Assembly (NCBI GenBank): GCA_947629215.1
Contig: CANRCU010000072.1
Span: 1 to 9,615 of the forward strand
From: an uncultured Clostridia bacterium
GTDB taxonomy: Bacteria > Bacillota > Clostridia > Lachnospirales > CAG-274
Direction: 5' to 3'
Length of the DNA stretch: 9,615 nucleotides
Shown here: in pieces, positions 1-5,716 of the stretch
Position numbering within the stretch: the stretch's first letter is position 1
Layout: the number at the start of each line of letters is the position of its first letter
Program-made: the position numbers and the translations under genes
Notes under the pieces: model-generated
Database searches by the model: none
Seen by the model: the letters and a program-made list of their open reading frames with translations, nothing else
What the model was told of the DNA's origin: nothing

Positions 1-22
1 TTTTTGCTTCGCAAAATTCTCC
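1..22 (+). repeat. 22-bp direct repeat, copy 1 (GCTTCGC hairpin)
   Basis: Identical to 245-266. The core TTTTGC-TTC-GCAAAA is a 6-bp-arm palindrome with a three-base loop. On the minus strand it contains GCGAAGC, the heptamer known from DNA structure work as an unusually stable mini-hairpin. The window begins inside or at the edge of this unit, so its left limit is unknown. Confidence 0.85.
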
Positions 23-93
23 CGCAAAAATACGTTGCTTTTTAGGCGACCTTTGCCGAAAATGCGCCAACTTCGTTGTCGGATTTTCGGAGA

Positions 94-156
94 GCTACAT
101 CTGCCATCCCTTCGGGTCGGAAATAAATTTTTCTTTTGAATAAATTCTTATAATAC
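94..156 (+). repeat. 63-bp direct repeat, copy A
   Basis: Positions 94-156 are identical base for base to 272-334. The unit begins GCTACATCTGCC, contains the small hairpin CCCTTCGGG, and ends TTCTTATAATAC. In this copy the end runs straight into the palindrome at 144-168; in the other copy the downstream sequence is unrelated. Perfect identity over 63 bp shows either recent duplication or an actively maintained repeat family. Confidence 0.9.
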
Positions 157-168
157 TATTATAAGAAT
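144..168. repeat. Perfect 11-bp inverted repeat (ATTCTTATAAT-N3-ATTATAAGAAT)
   Basis: The arms at 144-154 and 158-168 are exact reverse complements separated by ACT. The left arm is the tail of the 63-bp repeat and the right arm starts a module that reappears inverted at 573-609. There is no T-run after the stem on either strand, so it does not look like a terminator. It may be a recombination or repeat-boundary structure. Confidence 0.85.
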
Positions 169-191
169 CAAAACAAGGAAAGAAAAATTTT
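155..191 (+). repeat. 37-bp module, left copy of an inverted pair
   Basis: Positions 155-191 match the reverse complement of 573-609 at 32 of 37 positions by manual alignment. The shared core is ACTATTATAAGAA, then a variable base, CAAA, a variable base and CAAGG. The right-hand partner lies in the leader of the yceD-rpmF transcript. Confidence 0.75.
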
Positions 192-210
192 GTATTCCCT
201 TGTCAGATGT

Positions 211-231
211 GAATTTTCGTTCCGAAAATTC
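211..231. repeat. 9-bp-arm palindrome with TTC loop
   Basis: GAATTTTCG (211-219), TTC (220-222), CGAAAATTC (223-231). The arms are perfectly complementary. It is one of the TTC/GAA-loop palindromes of this region; the others are at 2-16, 68-78, 108-116, 246-260 and 286-294. Confidence 0.85.
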
Positions 232-244
232 TAACGCTTCGGAG

Positions 245-266
245 TTTTTGCTTCGCAAAATTCTCC
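245..266 (+). repeat. 22-bp direct repeat, copy 2 (GCTTCGC hairpin)
   Basis: Identical to 1-22. Here the preceding GGAG (241-244) can pair with the terminal CTCC (263-266), lengthening the imperfect stem around the TTTTGC-TTC-GCAAAA core. Confidence 0.85.
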
Positions 267-271
267 TGAAC

Positions 272-334
272 GCTACATCTGCCATCCCTTCGGGTCGGAA
301 ATAAATTTTTCTTTTGAATAAATTCTTATAATAC
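272..334 (+). repeat. 63-bp direct repeat, copy B
   Basis: Second identical copy of the 94-156 unit, 178 bp downstream. It is followed by CCTATCATAGG, itself a short palindrome, in place of the ACTATTATAAG that follows copy A. The identity therefore stops at a palindrome boundary in both cases. Confidence 0.9.
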
Positions 335-431
335 CTATCATAGGCAGATTTTAAGCAAAAAAGACCATACCTATAATAATATTTGGTATATCCGACGATA
401 AGTTCCGACGGATACACTTATTCATATTTAC

Positions 432-460
432 ATTGTACTATAAAATCAATATAAAATCAA
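432..460 (-). promoter_or_regulatory. Leftward sigma-A-type promoter
   Basis: Read on the minus strand, TTGATT (460-455) is followed after exactly 17 bases by TACAAT (437-432). The spacer and -35 lie in a perfect tandem duplication of an 11-mer (439-449 and 450-460). Transcription would start near 425 and run left through the repeat region. No gene with a good ribosome binding site is seen downstream in the window, so the product is unknown and could be an untranslated RNA or a leader for a gene left of position 1. Confidence 0.5.
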
Positions 461-482
461 ATAGTTTTTTGGTTTATTTGCC

Positions 483-534
483 TTTTTTTAAAAAAAATTT
501 TTTGCTTGACAAAAAGCCCTGTAAATGCTAAAAT
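483..534 (+). promoter_or_regulatory. Promoter of yceD-rpmF with A/T-tract UP-like element
   Basis: TTGACA (506-511) is separated by 17 bases from TAAAAT (529-534), and TGC directly before the -10 gives an extended -10. Immediately upstream lies T7A8T6 (483-503), the kind of A/T tract that acts as an UP element at strong promoters. The predicted start is near 541, giving a leader of about 107 nt before the yceD ATG. This fits the high expression expected for a ribosomal protein transcript. Confidence 0.85.
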
Positions 535-547
535 ATTATTTGGTGTT

Positions 548-609
548 TTATAAAAACTTATTCAAAGAAAATAAAATTTTTTCTACCTTGCTTTGGTTCT
601 TATAATAGT
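548..609 (-). repeat. Rearranged inverted copy of left-region repeat modules in the yceD leader
   Basis: Reading the minus strand from 609, the first 37 bases (609-573) match 155-191 at 32 of 37 positions. The next part (571-548) resembles the TTTTCTTTTGAATAAATTCTTATAA end of the 63-bp repeat with a few changes. The two modules occur in the opposite order from the left region. The segment falls entirely inside the predicted 5' leader of yceD-rpmF. Confidence 0.6.
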
Positions 610-647
610 TTTACAGGAACGATAAGGTTTATACAGGTGATAAATTA

Positions 648-1121
648 ATGCTTATTGATGTTTCTTCACTCTCTTTGGGTGAGAGCCGTGATTTTAAGTT
701 TGAAGCATATAACGGGTTTGATGCTCCGATCGTTGCTGTCAATATGAGCGGCACCGTAACAAAGCTGAAAAACAGTTATTCGGTCGTCGGCAAAATAGAT
801 GTTAAGTTAGATATGGTTTGCGACAGCTGTCTTAAAAATTTTGATAAAAGGCTTGAAATACCTTTTAACGAAATTTTTTCAAACGATAACAACAACAGCG
901 ATGTCGAATATTGGAGTATCGAAAACAAAACACTTGACCTTGCGCCTGCCGTAAGAGCCGTTATACTGACCGAAATGCCGATGCGTTCGCTTTGTTCGCA
1001 AGATTGCAAAGGGCTTTGCCCTAAGTGCGGTCACGACCTTAACGATGGTGACTGCGGCTGCGAACGTACAGAATTTAACCCCATATTCGAGGGGTTGGAG
1101 GCTCTTTTCAAAGACGAATAA
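648..1121 (+). CDS. yceD: YceD/DUF177 family protein
   Basis: A 157-residue protein of the DUF177 (YceD) family, whose gene is conserved next to rpmF in many bacteria. Its relatives have been linked to 23S rRNA or large-subunit maturation, but the exact role is not settled. Visible are a CDSC pair near residues 59-62 and, near the C-terminus, a cluster of cysteines in CKGLCPKCGHDL followed by CGC, the usual putative metal-binding tail of the family. Length is normal. The ATG at 648 follows AGGTGA (635-640) at 7 nt. It precedes rpmF by 92 bp on the same strand and shares its promoter and terminator. It is a soluble cytoplasmic protein, with no signal or membrane segment seen. The family call is secure; function beyond the rpmF association is inference. 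Confidence 0.92.
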   Translation: MLIDVSSLSLGESRDFKFEAYNGFDAPIVAVNMSGTVTKLKNSYSVVGKIDVKLDMVCDSCLKNFDKRLEIPFNEIFSNDNNNSDVEYWSIENKTLDLAPAVRAVILTEMPMRSLCSQDCKGLCPKCGHDLNDGDCGCERTEFNPIFEGLEALFKDE

Positions 1122-1149
1122 AACCCTAAATCAGCAGAAAACCGACTTA

Positions 1150-1167
1150 ATAAGGACATATCCTTAT
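1150..1167. repeat. 7-bp inverted repeat between yceD and rpmF
   Basis: ATAAGGA (1150-1156), CATA, TCCTTAT (1161-1167). The arms pair perfectly. No T-run follows, so it is not an intrinsic terminator. It could be an RNA processing site or a small regulatory hairpin upstream of rpmF. The function is not known. Confidence 0.6.
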
Positions 1168-1197
1168 GATTTGCGGATTTCATATAAAGTATTTTAC

Positions 1198-1206
1198 AAG
1201 GAGGTG
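1198..1206 (+). promoter_or_regulatory. rpmF ribosome binding site
   Basis: AAGGAGGTG is a near-perfect match to the anti-Shine-Dalgarno sequence and lies at optimal distance from the ATG at 1214. It decides the start: the in-frame ATG at 1166 would add 16 residues not found in L32 and has no such site. Confidence 0.9.
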
Positions 1207-1213
1207 TAACCAT

Positions 1214-1396
1214 ATGTCAATATGTCCAAAGGGCAGAATGTCCAAATCAAAAAGAGATAAAAGAAAGGCTCAGAGCTGGCAGATAGCTACTCCCACATTG
1301 GTAGCTTGCAGCAAATGCGGTGAGCTTATGAGACCTCACAGAGTTTGCAAATCTTGCGGCGCTTACAACAAAAGAACTGTCGTAAACGTTGACTGA
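1214..1396 (+). CDS. rpmF: 50S ribosomal protein L32 (zinc-ribbon form)
   Basis: A 60-residue structural protein of the large ribosomal subunit. The basic motif SKSKRDKRKAQ near the N-terminus and the sequence CSKCGELMRPHRVCKSCG identify L32. The two CxxC pairs form the zinc ribbon, so this is the zinc-containing (C+) type. The N-terminus reads MSICPKGRMSKS where most L32 proteins begin MAVPK, adding one residue and an unusual cysteine. The start is fixed by the strong ribosome binding site at 1198-1206. It is second in the yceD-rpmF operon and is followed by a hairpin terminator. Confidence 0.97.
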   Translation: MSICPKGRMSKSKRDKRKAQSWQIATPTLVACSKCGELMRPHRVCKSCGAYNKRTVVNVD

Positions 1397-1477
1397 TACA
1401 ATGTTTTGTGTCTGCCAAACGTGCACAGCCGCAGACCAAGACAAAAATTAGGCTATTTTGCAAAGTAACTTAAACAG

Positions 1478-1507
1478 CCGCCGTTTTTTTTGTAACGGCG
1501 GTTTTTT
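1478..1507 (+). terminator. Intrinsic terminator of yceD-rpmF
   Basis: CCGCCGTT (1478-1485) pairs with AACGGCGG (1494-1501) around an 8-nt loop, and TTTTTT (1502-1507) follows. It lies 82 bp after the rpmF stop codon on the same strand. Confidence 0.92.
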
Positions 1508-1546
1508 ATATCGAAAAAGCCCTTTGCCTATCTTTATCCGATAAAC

Positions 1547-1583
1547 AAAAAAGCCCCGCGGGCAAATGTTTGCCGCAAGGCTT
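1547..1583 (-). terminator. Intrinsic terminator of the fab-acc operon
   Basis: On the minus strand AAGCCTTGCGG pairs, with two G-T pairs, to CCGCGGGGCTT, and six T residues follow (1552-1547 on the plus strand as A). It starts 7 bp after the accA stop. Together with the 1478-1507 hairpin it insulates two convergent transcripts. Confidence 0.85.
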
Positions 1584-1589
1584 ATAATT

Positions 1590-2387
1590 TTATTCGCTAA
1601 ATTCGCCGAAAGCTCTGAAACGAGCATATCTTTCTTCAAGCAGTTTTTCGATCGGCATTGCGCACAATGTGTCTATTTCTATAACCAGCTTGCTTTTAAG
1701 CAGATTTGCGGTAAAGCCAAAATCATTCTGGCAGCCGCCTCTTGCCTCTTTTATGACCTTTTCGACAACTCCCAACTTCAACAGATCGTTTGCGGTCAAT
1801 TTCATAACATCGGCAGCCTCTTTTGCGCGGCTTGCATCTTTCCACAAAATGCTTGCAAAGCCTTCGGGGCTCAATATTGCATAGATAGAATTTTCAAGCA
1901 TCCATACACGGTCGGTCACAGCCATCGCAAGCGCACCGCCGCTGCCGCCCTCGCCTATTATAATAGAGATGGACGGTACTTTCAATTCCGCCATTTCGAG
2001 AAGATTTCTTGCTATGGCTTCGCCTTGTCCGCGTTCTTCCGCACCAACACCGGGATATGCGCCGCTCGTATTGATAAAGTTGATGATAGGTCTGCCGAAT
2101 TTTTCAGCTTGTTTCATCAATCTGAGCGCCTTGCGGTAACCCTCGGGGTTAGGAGAACCGAAGTTTCGCTTTATATTCTCTTCCATTGTTTTGCCCTTTT
2201 GTATACCAAGCACGGTCACAGCCCTGTGTTCAAGCCATGCAATACCGCCGACAACAGCTTTATCGTCGCCGAAAAGGCGGTCGCCGTGAAATTCTGTAAA
2301 GCCGTCAAAGATATGATTTATATAATCAAGCGCAGTCGGTCTTGTCACCTTACGCGCAATTTTTACATTGTCAAAAGCTCCCGCCAT
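1590..2387 (-). CDS. accA: Acetyl-CoA carboxylase carboxyltransferase, alpha subunit
   Basis: A 265-residue protein. With AccD it forms the carboxyltransferase that moves the carboxyl group from carboxybiotin to acetyl-CoA, giving malonyl-CoA, the first committed step of fatty acid synthesis. Recognisable AccA segments are RPTALDYINHIFDGFTEFHGDR near residue 16, then FGSPNPEGYRKALRLMKQAEKFGRP, the IINFINTSGAYPG loop, and the glycine-rich GEGGSGGALAMA that forms the oxyanion environment. It is shorter than the roughly 320-residue E. coli form because it lacks most of the N-terminal extension, as often seen in Clostridia. The ATG overlaps the accD stop by one base (TAATG), implying coupled translation and a 1:1 ratio with AccD. 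It is the last gene of the operon. Confidence 0.96.
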   Translation of the reverse strand: MAGAFDNVKIARKVTRPTALDYINHIFDGFTEFHGDRLFGDDKAVVGGIAWLEHRAVTVLGIQKGKTMEENIKRNFGSPNPEGYRKALRLMKQAEKFGRPIINFINTSGAYPGVGAEERGQGEAIARNLLEMAELKVPSISIIIGEGGSGGALAMAVTDRVWMLENSIYAILSPEGFASILWKDASRAKEAADVMKLTANDLLKLGVVEKVIKEARGGCQNDFGFTANLLKSKLVIEIDTLCAMPIEKLLEERYARFRAFGEFSE

Positions 2388-3274
2388 TACCTCGCACCGT
2401 CCTTTCTGCCCGAATGTATACGAAGAATATCTCTTAATTTTATCGGCATTTCCTCACGGGTAACGATTATATCCACAAAGCCGTGTTCAAGCTGAAATTC
2501 CGCCGTCTGGAACTCGTCGGGCAGTTTCTGCTTGATAGTACCCTCTACAACGCGTCTGCCCGCAAAGCCTATCAACGCCTTCGGTTCGGAAACTATTATA
2601 TCGCCAAGCATTGCAAAACTTGCCGTAACACCGCCCGTAGTCGGGTCCGTAAGCACGGTTATGTACAAAAGCCCCGCTTTGGAGTGCTTTGCGGCGGCAG
2701 CCGAAACTTTCGCCATTTGCATAAGCGAAACTATGCCCTCCTGCATTCTTGCGCCGCCCGAGCAGGCAAAAATGATTATCGGCAGTTTATTCTCCGTAGC
2801 ATATTCAAAAGCTCGGGTCAGTTTTTCGCCCACAACGCTGCCCATTGAAGCCATCATAAAACCGCTGTCCATAACACCAAGTACGGCTTTTTCGCCGCCT
2901 ATGGTACAAACGCCCGTTACAACGGCATCTTTAAGCCCCGTTTTCTCCTGCATTTTGGCTATTTTTTCCTCATAATCGGGAAAATTAAGCGGATTTTTTG
3001 CATTAAGTGTGCTGTCAAGCTCCTCAAAGCTGCCCTCGTCGGCTACCAGACGTATCCTTTCTTTTGAATTAAGGCGGAAATATCTTGCGCATTTAGGGCA
3101 TATCTTCAGCATACCCAGCTCTTTTTTATCAAATACATTCTCGCACGAAGGACATTTTATGCTTGTTGATGGAATTGCTTCTTCTTCAGGCTTTTTGTCC
3201 TTCTGCGCAGCCTGTTTCAATTCGCTCATTCTGCTTTTCAGCGTATCCACATCGGGAAACTTAAATTTAGGCAT
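2387..3274 (-). CDS. accD: Acetyl-CoA carboxylase carboxyltransferase, beta subunit
   Basis: A 295-residue partner of AccA in the acetyl-CoA carboxylase carboxyltransferase heterotetramer. The N-terminal zinc ribbon is clear: CPSC at 41-44 and CPKC at 59-62, a four-cysteine site known in AccD. The crotonase-like core follows, with ACSGGARMQEG and TDPTTGGVTASFAMLGD, typical of the beta subunit. About 40 residues precede the zinc ribbon, somewhat longer than in E. coli, and the first 36 are charged and probably flexible. The start has TAAGGAG upstream at good spacing. It lies 25 bp after fabZ. In the usual Firmicutes order accC lies between fabZ and accD; here there is no room for it. Confidence 0.97.
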   Translation of the reverse strand: MPKFKFPDVDTLKSRMSELKQAAQKDKKPEEEAIPSTSIKCPSCENVFDKKELGMLKICPKCARYFRLNSKERIRLVADEGSFEELDSTLNAKNPLNFPDYEEKIAKMQEKTGLKDAVVTGVCTIGGEKAVLGVMDSGFMMASMGSVVGEKLTRAFEYATENKLPIIIFACSGGARMQEGIVSLMQMAKVSAAAAKHSKAGLLYITVLTDPTTGGVTASFAMLGDIIVSEPKALIGFAGRRVVEGTIKQKLPDEFQTAEFQLEHGFVDIIVTREEMPIKLRDILRIHSGRKDGAR

Positions 3275-3299
3275 ATTATTTCTCCTTACCGCAACAACG

Positions 3300-3722
3300 T
3301 CAGCCCACCATAAAAGTCAATTCGGCTTCTGCTACCTTTTTACCGTCAACATAGGCAATACCCTTGCCTATACCTGCAACCTTCTTTAATTTGATTATCT
3401 CAAGCTCCAATCTCAGGGTATCGCCCGGAACGACCTTGCCCCTGAATTTTGCTTTGTCTATACCGCCGAAATACGCTATCTTGCCCCTGAACTGTTCAAG
3501 CGACAAAAGAGCGACCGCGCCTGCCTGCGCCATAGCCTCGATTATAAGCACGCCCGGCATGACAGGTTCCTGCGGAAAATGACCGTTAAAAAACTCCTCA
3601 TTGTTGGTAACATTCTTTATGGCAACTATCCTTTTGCCCTCTTCCAGCTCGACAACACGGTCTATCAGCAAAAACGGATAGCGGTGCGGGATTATTGCCT
3701 TTATCTCCTGTGCATTCATCAT
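3300..3722 (-). CDS. fabZ: 3-hydroxyacyl-ACP dehydratase FabZ
   Basis: A 140-residue hot-dog-fold dehydratase that removes water from beta-hydroxyacyl-ACP to give trans-2-enoyl-ACP. The conserved IPHRYPFLLIDR lies near residues 11-22 and the active-site stretch GHFPQEPVMPGVLIIEAMAQ at 47-66 contains the catalytic His48 and Glu62. The start is one of two adjacent ATGs (3722 or 3719); 3722 is preferred because GGGAGGG (3737-3731) lies 8 nt upstream. Longer in-frame starts inside fabF would add unrelated residues. Only 4 nt separate it from the fabF stop. No fabA, fabM or fabN is visible, so how unsaturated fatty acids arise cannot be told from this window. Confidence 0.96.
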   Translation of the reverse strand: MMNAQEIKAIIPHRYPFLLIDRVVELEEGKRIVAIKNVTNNEEFFNGHFPQEPVMPGVLIIEAMAQAGAVALLSLEQFRGKIAYFGGIDKAKFRGKVVPGDTLRLELEIIKLKKVAGIGKGIAYVDGKKVAEAELTFMVG

Positions 3723-3726
3723 TTTG

Positions 3727-4968
3727 TCAGCCCTCCCATTTTTTAAGGCAGATAACGGCATTGTGGCCGCCAAAGCCCAATGTGTTTGAAAGCGCGTATT
3801 TTATATCTCTTTCGACCGCAACATTCGGCGTATAATTCAGATCGCATTCCTCGTCGGGCGTTTCATAGCCTATAGTCGGGGGAACAAGACCGTGCTGCAT
3901 TGCAAGCACGCTTGCTATGACCTCTATCGCGCCCGTTGCGCCCAGAAGATGGCCTGTCATCGACTTAGTCGAGCTGATATTTATTTTCTTTGCCTGTTCT
4001 TCGCCAAAAACTTTCTTTATGGCGATAGTTTCGGAAACATCGTTAAGATGCGTGCTTGTGCCGTGCGCATTTATATAGTCTATCTCGTTTTTGTCTATGC
4101 CTGCTTCGTTTATTGCATTCAGCATAGCCTTGGCTGCGCCCGAACCGTCGTCAAGCGGGCTTGTCATATGAAAAGCATCACAGGTCGAACCGTAGCCGAC
4201 AACTTCCGCAAGTATCTCTGCGCCTCTTGCCTGAGCGCTTTCAAGCGTTTCCATAAATACAACGCCCGCGCCCTCGCCCATAACAAAGCCGCTTCTGTTC
4301 TTATCAAACGGAGTGGAAGCTTTTTTCGGGTCGTTTGAGGTGGTAAGCGCCTTCAGCGCCGTAAACCCTGCGATACCCGTCTTACAGATAGAACCCTCTG
4401 CGCCGCCTGCAAGAATATAATCCGCATAGCCGTGCTTTATTGTTCTGTATGCTTCGCCGATACAGTTGGTCGAAGTTGCGCAAGCCGTGACAACATCTAT
4501 ACAAGTACCCTGCGCCTTAAATTTTATTGCTATCTGACCTGCCGCCATATTGCCTATCGTCATAGGTATGCTGAGCGGTTTTACCTTGCCGGGACCTCTG
4601 TTTTCTATTGTAACGGCATTTTCTTCCACAATGCCAAGACCGCCTATGCCCGAACCGACAACAACGCCGAAACGGTCGCGGTCTATTGCGTTAAGGTCTA
4701 TTTTACTGCTTTTAACGGCTTCGTCTGCCGCAACAACGGCATAGACCGTAAAAGCGTCCATTCTTTTCAGGTCTTTCTTTTCAAGTGCGACAAGCGGATC
4801 GAAATCCTTCAATTCGCCCGCTATTTTCACCTTATAATCGGCAGTATCAAAATAAGTTATAAAATCAATACCGCACTTGCCGTTTTTAAGGCCGTCCCAG
4901 TATTGCTCGATATTATTGCCAATGGGCGTAACAGCGCCCATACCGGTAATAACAACCCTACGTTCCAT
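3727..4968 (-). CDS. fabF: 3-oxoacyl-ACP synthase II (KAS II)
   Basis: A 413-residue condensing enzyme that extends acyl-ACP by two carbons using malonyl-ACP. The start MERRVVITGMGAVTPIG is classical for FabF. The catalytic cysteine is in VTACATS (Cys163), with histidines in NAHGTSTH (about 302) and in KSMTGHLLGA (about 340) completing the Cys-His-His triad; the GFGGHNA motif lies near the C-terminus. Length is normal. AAGGAGG stands 7-8 nt before the ATG. It lies 25 bp after fabG and 4 bp before fabZ; accB, usually found between fabF and fabZ, is absent. Confidence 0.98.
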   Translation of the reverse strand: MERRVVITGMGAVTPIGNNIEQYWDGLKNGKCGIDFITYFDTADYKVKIAGELKDFDPLVALEKKDLKRMDAFTVYAVVAADEAVKSSKIDLNAIDRDRFGVVVGSGIGGLGIVEENAVTIENRGPGKVKPLSIPMTIGNMAAGQIAIKFKAQGTCIDVVTACATSTNCIGEAYRTIKHGYADYILAGGAEGSICKTGIAGFTALKALTTSNDPKKASTPFDKNRSGFVMGEGAGVVFMETLESAQARGAEILAEVVGYGSTCDAFHMTSPLDDGSGAAKAMLNAINEAGIDKNEIDYINAHGTSTHLNDVSETIAIKKVFGEEQAKKINISSTKSMTGHLLGATGAIEVIASVLAMQHGLVPPTIGYETPDEECDLNYTPNVAVERDIKYALSNTLGFGGHNAVICLKKWEG

Positions 4969-4993
4969 TTAATATCCTCCTTCCGGATCCCGA

Positions 4994-5716
4994 TCACATA
5001 GCCATTCCGCCGTCAATATTTACGACCTGACCCGTAATATATTTTGCATTTGCAAGAAATACCGCCAGTTCGGCAACTTCTTCGGCTTCCCCGAACCTTT
5101 TCAGCGGAATGTTGCCCATTATGCTATCTTTTACCTTATCGCTGAGTACGTCGGTCATGGATGTGCCGATAAACCCCGGCGCAATTGCATTGCAGGTAAT
5201 ACCCCTTGATGCAAGCTCACGTGCCGTCGACTTTGTAAGACCGATAACGCCTGCCTTGCTTGCCGCATAATTTGCCTGACCGACATTGCCTATAACGCCG
5301 ACAACACTGCTCATATTCACAATGCTGCCGCTGCGCTGTTTAAGCATATATTTGCTTGTATGTTTTATCATATTGAAAGTGCCTTTAAGATTGGTCGCAA
5401 TAACGGCATCAAAGTCCTCCTCGCTCATACGCATAAGCAGCGTATCACGGGTAATGCCCGCATTGTTCACAAGCACGTCTATCGTCTTAAATTCTTCCAC
5501 GGCTTTTTTGACAAGCTCTTCCGCCTGCGCAAAATCGCTGACATCACACTTTACAGCCACGCAGCGCACACCGCAGCCCTCTATTTCTTTTATAAGTTCT
5601 TCGGGAACGGAAGTTCTGTAATTTAACAGTATATTGCAGCCTTCCTTTGCAAAAGCGACTGCCACAGCCCTGCCTATGCCCTTGGCTGCGCCCGTTACAA
5701 TAACATTTTTCTGCAT
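4994..5716 (-). CDS. fabG: 3-oxoacyl-ACP reductase FabG
   Basis: A 240-residue short-chain dehydrogenase/reductase that reduces beta-ketoacyl-ACP with NADPH. The Rossmann nucleotide site TGAAKGIG is at 8-15, NNAG at 84-87, and the catalytic set is Asn109, Ser137, Tyr150 and Lys154 (YAASK). The C-terminus ends GQVVNIDGGMAM, as in true FabG proteins. The ATG overlaps the fabD stop by one base (TAATG), and a GGAGGT (5733-5728) within the end of fabD can act as its ribosome binding site, so translation is probably coupled to fabD. Confidence 0.97.
   Translation of the reverse strand: MQKNVIVTGAAKGIGRAVAVAFAKEGCNILLNYRTSVPEELIKEIEGCGVRCVAVKCDVSDFAQAEELVKKAVEEFKTIDVLVNNAGITRDTLLMRMSEEDFDAVIATNLKGTFNMIKHTSKYMLKQRSGSIVNMSSVVGVIGNVGQANYAASKAGVIGLTKSTARELASRGITCNAIAPGFIGTSMTDVLSDKVKDSIMGNIPLKRFGEAEEVAELAVFLANAKYITGQVVNIDGGMAM

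Larger units (their letters stand above)
1..425. repeat. Repeat- and palindrome-rich non-coding region
   Basis: This stretch has no convincing gene. It contains a perfect 63-bp direct repeat (94-156 and 272-334), a perfect 22-bp direct repeat (1-22 and 245-266) and at least six short hairpins with a TTC loop (GAA on the minus strand). A minus-strand reading frame of 89 codons (417 down to 148, GTG start) crosses it. The two 63-bp copies are 178 bp apart, which is not a multiple of three, so they are read in different frames, and there is no ribosome binding site fitted to the GTG. I therefore treat the region as non-coding interspersed repeat DNA. It may continue beyond the left edge of the window. 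Confidence 0.7.

Noticed and set aside
148..417. An 89-codon minus-strand reading frame (GTG start) through the repeat region, downstream of a promoter-like sequence.
   Set aside because: It has no fitted ribosome binding site, crosses duplicated DNA, and the two 63-bp copies lie in different frames (178 bp apart). It looks like a chance frame in repeat DNA.
1..425. A CRISPR array, because of repeated units.
   Set aside because: There are only two copies of the long unit, the spacing is irregular and the unit is too long; no regular repeat-spacer pattern and no cas gene are seen.
1566..2495. A long plus-strand open frame of 309 codons opposite accA and accD.
   Set aside because: It is a shadow on the opposite strand. 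The minus strand encodes accA and accD with intact motifs, and the plus-strand product is rich in Cys, His and aromatic residues with no recognisable domain.
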